A DNA stretch of 52,763 nucleotides from Agrobacterium arsenijevicii (GTDB taxonomy: Bacteria > Pseudomonadota > Alphaproteobacteria > Rhizobiales > Rhizobiaceae): the NCBI GenBank assembly GCA_000949895.1, contig JWIT01000025.1:1-52763 (forward strand). Reading direction: 5' to 3'. Below, one piece after another: positions 7,981 through 16,453 of the stretch. The first letter of the stretch is position 1. Every line of letters begins with the position of its first letter. The notes under the pieces were generated by a model. That model made no database searches. It saw only the letters and a list, made by a program, of their open reading frames with translations, and was not told the origin of the DNA. The position numbers and the translations under genes are program-made.

Positions 7981-10900
7981 GTGGCCATCGCCCACTTTTC
8001 AGCCAGCATCGTCAGCCGCGGCTCCGGTCGCAGCGTCGTGCTGTCTGCGGCCTACCGGCACTGTGCGAAGATGGAGTACGAGCGGGAGGCCCGCACTATC
8101 GATTACACGCGCAAGCAGGGCCTTCTGCACGAGGAATTCGTCCTGCCGCCCGCTGCCCCGAAATGGGTTCGTTCGCTGATAGCCGACCGCTCTGTTTCAG
8201 GAGCGTCGGAAGCCTTCTGGAACAGGGTCGAGGCCTTCGAAAAACGTTCCGATGCCCAGCTTGCCCGTGACCTGACGATTGCGCTGCCATTGGAGCTTTC
8301 CGCCGAACAGAACATCGCGCTGGTACGGGACTTTGTCGAAAAGCATATTCTCGCCAAGGGTATGGTCGCCGACTGGGTGTTTCATGACAATCCCGGCAAT
8401 CCGCACATTCACCTGATGACTACATTGCGGCCGCTCACCGAGAACGGGTTCGGGTCAAAAAAGACTGCCGTTATCGCCGAGGACGGGCAGCCGGTCCGCA
8501 CGAAAACGGGAAAAATCCTCTACGAACTGTGGGCTGGATCGACCGACGACTTCAACGTTCTCAGGGATGGATGGTTCGAACGGTTGAACCATCATCTGGC
8601 GCTTGGCGGCATCGATCTCCGTATCGATGGCCGCTCTTACGAAAAGCAGGGTATTGATCTCGAACCGACCATCCATCTTGGCGTTGGTGCCAAGGCGATC
8701 GAGCGCAAGGCGGAGAGCCAAGGTATCCGCCCGGAACTGGAACGGGTCGAACTGAACGACGCGCGCCGCGCCGAAAACACCCGCCGCATTGTCAAGAATC
8801 CTGCCATCGTGCTTGACCTCATCACGCGGGAGAAGAGCGTCTTCGAAGAACGCGACGTGGCAAAGGTCCTGCATCGCTACATCGACGATCCCGCCGTCTT
8901 CCAGCAGCTGATGCTGCGCATCATCTTGAACCCGGAAGTCTTGCGTTTGCAGCGTGACACGATCGAGTTCGCGACCGGCGAGAAGGTGCCGGCGCGCTAT
9001 TCGACCCGGGCGATGATCCGGCTGGAAGCGGCGATGGTGCGGCAGGCGTTATGGCTGTCGAACCGGGACGGTCATGCTGTCTCTGACGCTGCTCTGGACG
9101 CAACGTTCCGGCGGCATGAGCGGCTCTCGGAAGAACAGAAGACCGCTATCGAGCGGATCGCCGGTTCCGCCCGCATCGCCGCTGTCGTTGGCCGCGCGGG
9201 CGCCGGCAAGACCACGATGATGAAGGCGGCGCGCGAGGCGTGGGAACTGGCCGGATATCGTGTTGTCGGTGGTACGCTTGCGGGTAAGGCGGCGGAAGGT
9301 CTGGAGAAGGAAGCGGGGATTGTTTCCCGCACACTCGCCTCATGGGAACTGCGTTGGGGCAGCGGTCGAGACGTCCTAGATAACAAGACCGTTTTCGTCA
9401 TGGACGAGGCTGGCATGGTCGCGTCGAAACAGATGGCAGGCTTTGTCGATGCTGTGGTTCGGGCCGATGCGAAAATCGTGCTGGTGGGCGATCCGGAGCA
9501 GCTTCAGCCGATCGAGGCGGGGGCGGCTTTCCGCGCCATCGTCGATCGGATCGGCTATGCCGAACTGGAGACGATCTATCGCCAGCGCGAGGACTGGATG
9601 CGGCATGCCTCGCTCGATCTGGCGCGAGGCAACGTCGAGAAGGCGCTGGCGGCTTATGACGCAAATGTCAGGATCACGGGCACGCGCTTGAAGGCGGAAG
9701 CCGTCGAGACGCTGATCGCCGACTGGAACCACGACTACGATCAGACCAAGACGACGTTGATCCTCGCGCATCTGCGCCGCGATGTGCGCATGCTGAACAC
9801 AATGGCGCGTGGCAAACTGGTCGAGCGTGGGATTGTCGGCGAGGGCCACGTCTTCAGAACCGCAGATGGTGAACGCCGTTTCGACGTCGGTGACCAGATC
9901 GTCTTCCTGAAGAACGAGGGATCGCTCGGCGTCAAGAACGGCATGATCGCACACGTTGTCGAGGCCGCGCCGAACCACATCGTGGCGATGATCGGAGAAG
10001 GCGATCAGCGGCGGCAGGTCACCGTCGAACAGCGCTTCTACAGCAATCTCGATCATGGCTACGCAACGACGATCCACAAGAGCCAGGGTGCGACCGTCGA
10101 CAAGGTCAAGGTGCTGGCATCCCTGTCGCTCGACCGGCATCTCACCTATGTGGCAATGACCCGCCATCGCGAGGATCTGCAGGTCTATTACGGAACGCGG
10201 TCCTTCTCCTTCAATGGCGGCCTGACCAAGGTTCTGTCCCGAAAGAACGCTAAGGAAACCACGCTCGATTACGAGCGCGGCACGCTTTACCGGCAGGCGC
10301 TGCAGTTCGCGGAGAACCGTGGCCTGCACATCATGCAGGTGGCGCGCACGCTCGTCCGCGACCGGCTCGACTGGACATTGCGCCAGAAAAACCGACTGGC
10401 CGATCTAACCCGGCGGCTTCGGGCGCTTGGTGAGCGTCTCGGCCTGCAGCAATCCCCCAACATTCAAACGATGAAGGAGACCGCGCCGATGGTCGCAGGC
10501 ATCAAGACATTCCCCGGTTCTGTCGCTGACACAGTCGGTGACAGGCTCGGGGCAGATCCGGCCCTGAAGCAGCAATGGGAAGAAGTCTCCGCGCGTTTCC
10601 GCTATGTGTTTGCCTATCCCGAAACGGCATTCCGGGCGATGAACTTCGACGATGTTCTCGGCAACAAGGAGATCGCGCGTCAGGCGTTGCAGAAGGTCGA
10701 GACCGATCCGGCGTCGATCGGGCCGCTGAAAGGCAAGACCGGGATCCTCGCCAGCAGGGCAGAGCGTGAGGATCGCCGTATCGCCGAGGTCAATGTGCCG
10801 GCGCTGAAGCGCGATCTCGAGCAATATCTGCGGATGCGCGAAATTGCCGCGCAGCGGCTGCAGGCCGATGAACATGCGCTACGCCAGCGTGTCTCGATCG

Positions 10901-11283
10901 ACATTCCGGCGCTGTCACCGGCGGCGCTCGTCGTGCTGGAGCGGGTGCGCGATGCGATCGACAGAAATGACCTGCCGGCGGCGATGGGATACGCGCTCAG
11001 CAACCGGGAAACCAAGCAGGAGATCGACGGGTTCAACCGGGCCATCACCGAGCGGTTCGGGGAGCGCACGCTGCTTGCCAACACCGCACGCGAGCCGTCG
11101 GGAAAGCTGTATGAGAAACTGTCCGAGGGCATGAAGCCCGAACAGAAGAAGCAGCTGAAAGAAGCCTGGCCGGTAGTGCGGACAGCGCAGCAGCTTGCTG
11201 CTCATGAACGCACGACGCAGACGCTGAAGCAGGTGGAGGAACTGCGCCTGACGCAACGCCAGTCTCCGGTGATAAAGCAATGA
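7981..11283 (+). CDS. traA: TraA relaxase-helicase (MOBQ family)
   Basis: A 1100-aa Ti-type conjugative relaxase. The N-terminal MobA/MobL domain starts AIAHFSASIVSRGSGRSVVL and has the catalytic YRHC/ARTIDY region and the HUH-like metal site in NPHIHLMT near residue 140. A TraI/RecD-type helicase domain follows, with Walker A GRAGAGKTT at 404-412, the FVMDEAGMV motif, VLVGDPEQLQP, and TIHKSQGATVD with VAMTRHR. The GTG at 7981 gives the canonical family N-terminus; an ATG at 7954 would add nine residues. The stop overlaps traF by four bases (ATGA), giving traA-traF-traB-traH as one unit. It should nick at the adjacent oriT and unwind the transferred strand. Confidence 0.96.
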   Translation: MAIAHFSASIVSRGSGRSVVLSAAYRHCAKMEYEREARTIDYTRKQGLLHEEFVLPPAAPKWVRSLIADRSVSGASEAFWNRVEAFEKRSDAQLARDLTIALPLELSAEQNIALVRDFVEKHILAKGMVADWVFHDNPGNPHIHLMTTLRPLTENGFGSKKTAVIAEDGQPVRTKTGKILYELWAGSTDDFNVLRDGWFERLNHHLALGGIDLRIDGRSYEKQGIDLEPTIHLGVGAKAIERKAESQGIRPELERVELNDARRAENTRRIVKNPAIVLDLITREKSVFEERDVAKVLHRYIDDPAVFQQLMLRIILNPEVLRLQRDTIEFATGEKVPARYSTRAMIRLEAAMVRQALWLSNRDGHAVSDAALDATFRRHERLSEEQKTAIERIAGSARIAAVVGRAGAGKTTMMKAAREAWELAGYRVVGGTLAGKAAEGLEKEAGIVSRTLASWELRWGSGRDVLDNKTVFVMDEAGMVASKQMAGFVDAVVRADAKIVLVGDPEQLQPIEAGAAFRAIVDRIGYAELETIYRQREDWMRHASLDLARGNVEKALAAYDANVRITGTRLKAEAVETLIADWNHDYDQTKTTLILAHLRRDVRMLNTMARGKLVERGIVGEGHVFRTADGERRFDVGDQIVFLKNEGSLGVKNGMIAHVVEAAPNHIVAMIGEGDQRRQVTVEQRFYSNLDHGYATTIHKSQGATVDKVKVLASLSLDRHLTYVAMTRHREDLQVYYGTRSFSFNGGLTKVLSRKNAKETTLDYERGTLYRQALQFAENRGLHIMQVARTLVRDRLDWTLRQKNRLADLTRRLRALGERLGLQQSPNIQTMKETAPMVAGIKTFPGSVADTVGDRLGADPALKQQWEEVSARFRYVFAYPETAFRAMNFDDVLGNKEIARQALQKVETDPASIGPLKGKTGILASRAEREDRRIAEVNVPALKRDLEQYLRMREIAAQRLQADEHALRQRVSIDIPALSPAALVVLERVRDAIDRNDLPAAMGYALSNRETKQEIDGFNRAITERFGERTLLANTAREPSGKLYEKLSEGMKPEQKKQLKEAWPVVRTAQQLAAHERTTQTLKQVEELRLTQRQSPVIKQ

Positions 11284-11810
11284 CGCGGCGCTACTCCATC
11301 ATGTTCGTGTGTGCTTCTACCGTCATCATCAGCGCCTTCGTGACAGGTGCTGCGGTTGGCGGCTACCGGATCAACCTGACACCGAGTGAACCGCTCGGGC
11401 TCTGGCGGATCGAGCAGCTTCATCGCCCTGTCCAGGTTGGCGATCTGGTGTTCATTTGCCTGCCCGCGAACGCGAAGTTCGAGCAAGCGCGCCGTCGCGG
11501 TTATCTCCGCCGCGGTCTGTGCGTTGGGGGAGTCGCGCCGCTGATCAAGACAGTTGCAGCACTGCCCGGCCAGCATGTTGAAATCACCGGCCACGTTGTC
11601 ATCAATGGTACCGTTCTCGCCAGCTCAGCCGTCCGCGACAGGGATGGCGAGGGCAGGTTGCTTGTGCCCGATCCCGGTGGGGTTGTGCCGCCCGAAACCC
11701 TGTTTCTCCATTCATCCTTTGCGAGGTCCTATGATAGCCGATATTTTGGGCCGGTTCCGGATTCCGGCCTTCTTGGCTTGGCGCGGCCGATCATCACCTT
11801 CGATCCGTGA
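11280..11810 (+). CDS. traF: TraF S26-type conjugal peptidase
   Basis: A 176-aa signal-peptidase-like protein. It has one N-terminal membrane helix (residues about 7-28) followed by PSEPLGLWRI, which contains the nucleophilic serine of the TraF/LepB family. The general-base lysine lies in LIKTVAALPG (about residue 87). A C-terminal YDSRYFGPVP motif completes the fold. In RP4 the homologue cyclises the TrbC pilin; in Ti plasmids TraF is needed for efficient transfer. It overlaps traA by four bases and traB by about 80. Confidence 0.92.
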   Translation: MTRRYSIMFVCASTVIISAFVTGAAVGGYRINLTPSEPLGLWRIEQLHRPVQVGDLVFICLPANAKFEQARRRGYLRRGLCVGGVAPLIKTVAALPGQHVEITGHVVINGTVLASSAVRDRDGEGRLLVPDPGGVVPPETLFLHSSFARSYDSRYFGPVPDSGLLGLARPIITFDP

Positions 11811-13026
11811 CAATGGTGATGGCCGAGTAGACCACCGCTGGAAATCTGCTCTGCTTGTCATCGCCTCGGTCGCCTGTGGCTGGCTCGGCTGGAGTGGAAA
11901 CGTGTCTCTTCTCCCGGTCGCTATGCTGTTCCCTGCGCTTTGGGCGCAGTCGCCGTCGCGCAGGGTCGCAGCACTCGTTTCGACCGGGTACTTCCTCGCG
12001 GCCTCGCGAGGCCTTCCGCAGGGCGTCGCCAACTTCTACACCACCGATCTCTGGCCTGGGCTTTTTCTATGGGTGGCGGCCTCAGTGTCGTTCGTTGGAG
12101 TGCATGCCGCACTCTGGACGAAGCATCCTGGTGAATTTGCATCCGGAAAGAGGGGAGCGGGTTCGGCAAGGGCCGTGCGCTATCTGCTGGCGATGGTGCT
12201 AACGGCGCTGCCGCCCTTCGGCATCACCGGGTGGGCGCATCCGCTGACGGCAGCCGGCGTACTGTTTCCAGGATGGGGGTGGTGGGGCCTCGCCGCGACC
12301 GCGATTCTGTTGGTCGTCATGACCAGTCGAAGATGGCAAATCGCGGTCGCAGTCCTGGGAGGACTTTACGTCTGGCCCGCCACGGACTGGACGCCCCACA
12401 AGCTAACACCCGGGTGGACGAGCGTCGATCTCGAAATGGGAGAAAGCCTCGGCCGCGACCTGTCGCTCAAGTATCACCGTGGCCTGATCGCTGCGGTTCG
12501 CAAAGCCACTGCTCATATAGACGGCATCCGCGTCGTCATTCTCCCCGAAAGCACGCTCGGCTTCTGGACGCCGACAGTTCAGCGCGTCTGGCAGGAGGGG
12601 CTGCGAGGCTCCGGCCTCACCATCATCGCCGGCGCGGCCATCGTCGATCCGCGGGGCTACGACAACGTCATGGTGACGATCTCGGCCGACGCGGCGGATG
12701 TGCTTTATCGCGAGCGCATGCCAGTCCCGGGCTCGATGTGGCAGCCGTGGCAACAATGGACCGGGCAGGGCGGCAGTGCACGGGCCGAATTCTTCGGCAA
12801 TCCGGTGGTTGAGGTTGATGGGACCAGGATCGCGCCCCTGATCTGCTACGAGCAGCTTATCCTCTGGCCGGTCCTCCAGTCGATGCTGCATTCCCCCGAC
12901 ATCATTCTTGCCATGGGCAATGGATGGTGGACCGATGGCACGTCGATTGTTGCGATCCAGAAGGCGAGCGTAACCGCCTGGGCGAGGCTGTTCGCTCTGC
13001 CTGTCATTATGGCCTTTAACACGTGA
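11731..13026 (+). CDS. traB: TraB conjugal transfer protein (nitrilase-like membrane protein)
   Basis: A 431-aa protein typical of Ti/Sym-plasmid TraB. About 170 N-terminal residues hold five to six membrane spans. The C-terminal domain resembles the carbon-nitrogen hydrolase/apolipoprotein N-acyltransferase fold: VVILPESTLGFW carries the glutamate, and APLICYEQLI the cysteine. Its exact role in conjugation is unknown. The ATG at 11731 inside the 3' end of traF has GAGG upstream; the frame runs open further but inside traF. It ends 13 bases before traH. Confidence 0.9.
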   Translation: MIADILGRFRIPAFLAWRGRSSPSIRDNGDGRVDHRWKSALLVIASVACGWLGWSGNVSLLPVAMLFPALWAQSPSRRVAALVSTGYFLAASRGLPQGVANFYTTDLWPGLFLWVAASVSFVGVHAALWTKHPGEFASGKRGAGSARAVRYLLAMVLTALPPFGITGWAHPLTAAGVLFPGWGWWGLAATAILLVVMTSRRWQIAVAVLGGLYVWPATDWTPHKLTPGWTSVDLEMGESLGRDLSLKYHRGLIAAVRKATAHIDGIRVVILPESTLGFWTPTVQRVWQEGLRGSGLTIIAGAAIVDPRGYDNVMVTISADAADVLYRERMPVPGSMWQPWQQWTGQGGSARAEFFGNPVVEVDGTRIAPLICYEQLILWPVLQSMLHSPDIILAMGNGWWTDGTSIVAIQKASVTAWARLFALPVIMAFNT

Positions 13027-13039
13027 GGAGATTTTTACG

Positions 13040-13660
13040 ATGGTCGATGCCGCCCTGATTCAACAATGCGCCGATCCGGGTCTGAAACCCGCCATCGTCG
13101 AGCAATTCATCGAACGCGCGGGCTCGGAGGACCCGCTGGCGATTACGGTTCGCTCAGGAAACCGCGTCGTGCTCGTGCCGAAACCGAAGACACGGGAAGA
13201 GGCGCTGGCGCTGATCCGCGACAATCTCGGCCGTAACATCGTGCGCGTCGGGATCACGCAATATCCCGCCGGGCTTGGTATCCTGGAGGCGGGTCAGAGC
13301 AAGGCAGATCTTGTCGATGCATGCGAGAACATCCGCATGGGCACCGCGCTGTTCGCAAAGGTCTACCGGATCGTCACCAGGTGGTATGGCAATCCGACCG
13401 CGGAGGAAGTGCTGCCGCAGGTATTCGACGATGCGATCATCGCGTGGCAGACGGGATATTTCGAGGGGGTAGCGGTGTTTCGCGCGGAAGATTCTGGTCA
13501 GATCAAGCTTGCTCAACCAACCGGTCGCAAGCAAGCAGAACCTCATCCGGGCGATGGAGCCGACGCAATCCCTGTCGAGGCGCAAACCGAGGCTGAAGTC
13601 GGCAATCCGAACAATGCCGGCATTAGAATCGACCTTTCCGGCATCGGTTCAGCACCTTAG
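13040..13660 (+). CDS. traH: TraH conjugal transfer protein
   Basis: A 206-aa protein of the Ti-type TraH family, last gene of the traAFBH operon. Residues about 1-150 form a lysozyme/transglycosylase-like fold, with SGNRVVLVPKPKTREEALAL, RVGITQYPAGLGIL and DACENIRMGTALFAKVY. The last 50 residues are proline-rich and probably flexible. No classical signal peptide is evident. It starts with AGGAG eight bases upstream. A tra box lies nine bases past the stop codon. Confidence 0.88.
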   Translation: MVDAALIQQCADPGLKPAIVEQFIERAGSEDPLAITVRSGNRVVLVPKPKTREEALALIRDNLGRNIVRVGITQYPAGLGILEAGQSKADLVDACENIRMGTALFAKVYRIVTRWYGNPTAEEVLPQVFDDAIIAWQTGYFEGVAVFRAEDSGQIKLAQPTGRKQAEPHPGDGADAIPVEAQTEAEVGNPNNAGIRIDLSGIGSAP

Positions 13661-13668
13661 GCTCGTAC

Positions 13669-13686
13669 GTCTGCAGATCTGCAAAG
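13669..13686 (+). promoter_or_regulatory. second tra box, upstream of traM
   Basis: GTCTGCAGATCTGCAAAG keeps the 12-base core TGCAGATCTGCA of the TraR site and is less symmetric at the edges than the box at 7801. It lies about 285 bases before traM. A TATAAG at 13730-13735 could be the -10 element, which would centre the box near -64, a spacing known for TraR-activated promoters. TraR would then induce its own antiactivator. Confidence 0.7.
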
Positions 13687-13744
13687 TAATTGTCGCTCTG
13701 CTCCCCTAGCGAAAACACCAAGCGACCTCTATAAGAGCAGGTAG

Positions 13745-13907
13745 AGCAGTACGCGCTGCTCCGGGGTGTGGAAACCCCTACTCAGCGGTTGATGCTGGCC
13801 GATGCAGCATCAGAATCCTCTGGCTTTGTGGCCGGGGGCCTGCGACGTATGTCCAGGCTCCGGCTAAAGGTCGTAGGACTGTCTGAGTACAGTTTCCAAC
13901 CCCCGGC
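13745..13907 (+). ncRNA. tandem-hairpin structured leader or small RNA before traM
   Basis: Several hairpins follow one another: AGCAG/CTGCT (13745-13760), GGGGT/ACCCC (13763-13778), GATGCTG/CAGCATC (13791-13811), and an outer GCCGGGGG/CCCCCGGC pair (13831-13838 with 13900-13907) enclosing ACTGT/ACAGT. No plausible protein is encoded here. It lies between a likely TraR-dependent promoter and traM, so it may be a long traM 5' UTR or a separate small RNA. Folding is read by eye from complementarity only. Confidence 0.4.
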
Positions 13908-13970
13908 TTGGGATCAGAAGATTAACGTTGGCGGGGGCGCACCGCGGACGATACCTTGGTTGGATGGCAG

Positions 13971-14279
13971 ATGGCTTCGGAAGATTTTTCGATATTGGAT
14001 ACATTTGATCTGCGCCCAGTGATCGGGCTGACGCGTGGGCTTAGCAAGACCGAGTTGGAAGTCCTCACTGTCGATGCCGTCCGGCTTCACAGGCAGTTGG
14101 TTGAAAGGGCAGATCAACTGTTCCACGCGCTGCCGGATGACTTCAAGACAGGAAAAGTTGCCGGGGGAGTGCAACATCTCGGATACATCGAGGCGATGAT
14201 TGAGATGCATGCCCAAATGGGATCACTGAACATGCTGATCGGAGTGCTGGGTTACATTCCAAAAGTATCGGTCAACTGA
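13971..14279 (+). CDS. traM: TraM quorum-sensing antiactivator
   Basis: A 102-aa protein that binds TraR and blocks DNA binding, setting the threshold for conjugation. The conserved blocks are LRPVIGLTRGLSKTELE, HRQLVERADQLFHALP, GGVQHLGYIEAMIEMHAQM and LIGVLGYIPKVSVN, closely following Ti-plasmid TraM in order and length. The ATG at 13971 was chosen because it gives 102 residues; an upstream in-frame start at 13956 adds five residues with no family support. It converges with traR, with only eight bases between stop codons, as in Ti plasmids. Confidence 0.94.
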   Translation: MASEDFSILDTFDLRPVIGLTRGLSKTELEVLTVDAVRLHRQLVERADQLFHALPDDFKTGKVAGGVQHLGYIEAMIEMHAQMGSLNMLIGVLGYIPKVSVN

Positions 14280-14287
14280 GCCCTCCC

Positions 14288-14992
14288 TCAGATGAGACCG
14301 GCGCGGACAGCGAGCGCAACGAGGTGTGGCATGGTATGAATCTGAAGCCGCTTCCGGGTCTCCTCGAGTTTGCTTTTTACCGAATTGTATTTAACCCCCT
14401 CTAGGTCCGCCGCCTCCTCCATGGTTTTGCCAACAGCAATCCAATTTAGGTAGGCGGCCTCTTTGGGGTCGAGCCAATCGGGATGCTGTTCGCTCGGAGT
14501 CAGGGGCACTAAGGACATGCGGAGATGAAGCTGGCCGACGGCGGCGGCCGCGGCAATCGGATTGATATCTCTCTCGAGTTGAATTGCCGTCAAATCGGAA
14601 GCCAGCGTAAACATGGATGTCGATCCGTTCGCGGCTTTGATGGGAATGGTAATTCCTGAGCGGATACCGAAATCGGCTGCTCGGTCATAGAATTCCCGCT
14701 CTTCCTTTGAAAGCCGCTGCCTTTCTTGCTCCCCGCTCCATGCAAAAGCCTGCTTCAGAGACTTGGCTCGGTTGACAACAGGATCAATGGCTTCGAACCT
14801 TCTCCTGAAGTAGAGCGACCGCCATTCGGGGTGATAGTTAGACGCGGCGACCGTATGACCTGGTCGGATGTAAAGATAAGCATACCCGCCGAAGCCGGCG
14901 TGTTGGGTAAGCTGGGCTAGGGCCTCCTTCAGGACGCGTTCGTCGCCTCGAAGTGCAGCAAGATCGATTAGCTTGTCCAGCCAATGTTGCAT
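14288..14992 (-). CDS. traR: TraR LuxR-type quorum-sensing activator
   Basis: A 234-aa LuxR-family regulator, exactly the Ti-plasmid TraR length. All the key acyl-homoserine-lactone-contact positions of TraR are present at the same numbers: Tyr53, Trp57, Tyr61, Asp70, Trp85 and Gly113. The C-terminal LuxR helix-turn-helix (residues about 170-230) has LDPKEAAYLNWIAVGKTMEE and VKYNSVKSKLEETRKRL. With autoinducer it should bind the tra boxes at 7801 and 13669. No traI synthase is in the window, so the signal is made elsewhere on the replicon or genome. Confidence 0.96.
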   Translation of the reverse strand: MQHWLDKLIDLAALRGDERVLKEALAQLTQHAGFGGYAYLYIRPGHTVAASNYHPEWRSLYFRRRFEAIDPVVNRAKSLKQAFAWSGEQERQRLSKEEREFYDRAADFGIRSGITIPIKAANGSTSMFTLASDLTAIQLERDINPIAAAAAVGQLHLRMSLVPLTPSEQHPDWLDPKEAAYLNWIAVGKTMEEAADLEGVKYNSVKSKLEETRKRLQIHTMPHLVALAVRAGLI

Positions 14993-15167
14993 TTTGTACT
15001 CCGTGTTATTGTCAGGTGGAACAGGTCATTTGCACCTATTGGCTGTCGCGAGTACCATGAATCAATCTAAGATTGCATAAGATATATTATGGAACTCTTA
15101 TTGGTCCGCCTATAGAACCTCAGGCGGGCTGGCATAACTAATAAAGCGCGGTCGGCACCCTTCAAGA

Positions 15168-15192
15168 AATCCGGCTGCGGCGCGGCCGGATT
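15168..15192 (-). terminator. terminator of the flavodoxin-P450 operon
   Basis: AATCCGGC / GCCGGATT stem (8 bp) with a nine-base loop, followed on the minus strand by TTTCTTG. It lies about 50 bases past the P450 stop codon. The rest of 14993-15239 shows no gene. Confidence 0.6.
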
Positions 15193-15239
15193 CCAAGTAA
15201 GAGGACTGTTCGGTGTTCCGACCTTTTATGCCTCCCACG

Positions 15240-16430
15240 TCATGAAAGCTGCAACGGCAGCGTAAGATAGTTGCGAATGCGATCGTCATGCATAACCGTT
15301 GGCGTGCCACTAAGCCCGATGTGCTTGTATCGGTCGGCGATGGTGGACAGAACCGTCTCGACTTCCACCCGGCTGATGACCTGACCTGCGCAGCTATGCG
15401 TGCCAATGCCGAACGTCAAGTTCTGGCTGGCTTCAGGCGGCCGGGTATGGTCGAATGCATCAGGATTCGGGAAAACCTCCTGATCTCGGTTGACCGCAGC
15501 AGTCATAAAGCGAATTCGGGACCCAGTTGGTATTTTCACGCCGCGAATTTCGATGTCTTCCGTGTTGTAGCGCGTGAAGGAAAGTTCCGGCGGGTATAGA
15601 CGGAAGAATTCGTTGATGATGGCGTGACGAGCTTCCGGCTGAGTGCGATAGAGTTCAAAGACCTCCGGATTGCGCGCAAAATGCTCGAGGCAGGACGCCA
15701 GAACGTAAGCCGGGTTCGGGGCTCCCGAGAAATAGAAGAGCACAAGTGTTTCAAGCACTTCGTCCTCAGTCAGTTCGCCCTTCTCTTGAGCCGCGATGAG
15801 CGCGTCCAGCAGACCGTCGCCGGGATTTTTGCGCTTGTCCGCGATCATTGCCCGGCACCGGCCGAAGAGATACTCGAACCCCTTGATGGATTCGCTCTCC
15901 TGCTCTGCCGTCGAGACGGGGCTCTGCGCCATAACGATCCTGAGTACGTTCTCGATGGTTTCCTCAACGTTGTCTTCCGGCACTCCCAAGACCCGACACA
16001 TCGTTGCGTGTGTCGGCATGACACAGAGATTGTGATGCGCTTCCACAAGCCCATCAGGCCCGATACCGTCGAGCGCCTGGTTCGTTACCTCTGCCGTATT
16101 CTTGACCCATTCCTTTACGAGCTTCGGCGTAAACCATTTGTTGCTGTGCCGCCGCATGGCGGTATGTTTGGGCGGATTGTAAAACAGCACCGTGTTCAAG
16201 AAGACATGCCATGAATGGGGCGCAACCCAGCCAGGCTCCGTCATGCTCATCGCGGGATGCCGCACGAACTCGAGGTAATCGTCATACCGAGTGACCACGT
16301 ATTCCCTATTGTCGATTTTATAGACTGGGAAGTCTTTGCGGAGTTTAGCATACCACGGATAAGGATTGGCTCTAAAGCCTGCGTCTCCCCAGGGAAGATA
16401 TTTGTCGTGCGGTGCAGAAGTGTTGAGCAT
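15240..16430 (-). CDS. cytochrome P450 with atypical helix-I motif
   Basis: A 396-aa soluble bacterial class P450. The haem ligand motif FGIGTHSCAG puts the cysteine at residue 347. The ExxR motif is EFFR at 274-277, and a helix-C type PPKHTAMRRHSNKWFTP lies at 86-102. Helix I is unusual: the usual (A/G)Gx(D/E)T oxygen-activation motif reads SGAPN at 235-239, with Pro for the acid and Asn for the Thr. Asn at this place is known in the cineole hydroxylase P450cin. It is second in an operon after a flavodoxin gene (23 bases between), an arrangement also like P450cin/cindoxin. Substrate unknown; the omega-aminotransferase and SDR under similar control suggest an amine- or alcohol-yielding pathway. 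Confidence 0.93.
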   Translation of the reverse strand: MLNTSAPHDKYLPWGDAGFRANPYPWYAKLRKDFPVYKIDNREYVVTRYDDYLEFVRHPAMSMTEPGWVAPHSWHVFLNTVLFYNPPKHTAMRRHSNKWFTPKLVKEWVKNTAEVTNQALDGIGPDGLVEAHHNLCVMPTHATMCRVLGVPEDNVEETIENVLRIVMAQSPVSTAEQESESIKGFEYLFGRCRAMIADKRKNPGDGLLDALIAAQEKGELTEDEVLETLVLFYFSGAPNPAYVLASCLEHFARNPEVFELYRTQPEARHAIINEFFRLYPPELSFTRYNTEDIEIRGVKIPTGSRIRFMTAAVNRDQEVFPNPDAFDHTRPPEASQNLTFGIGTHSCAGQVISRVEVETVLSTIADRYKHIGLSGTPTVMHDDRIRNYLTLPLQLS

Positions 16431-16453
16431 TGCTATTGTCCTCTAGAGAAAAA

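Noticed and set aside
13768..14022. 84-codon plus-strand frame before traM
   Set aside because: It runs through the tandem-hairpin tract and the traM start in another frame, has no ribosome site and no family-like content.
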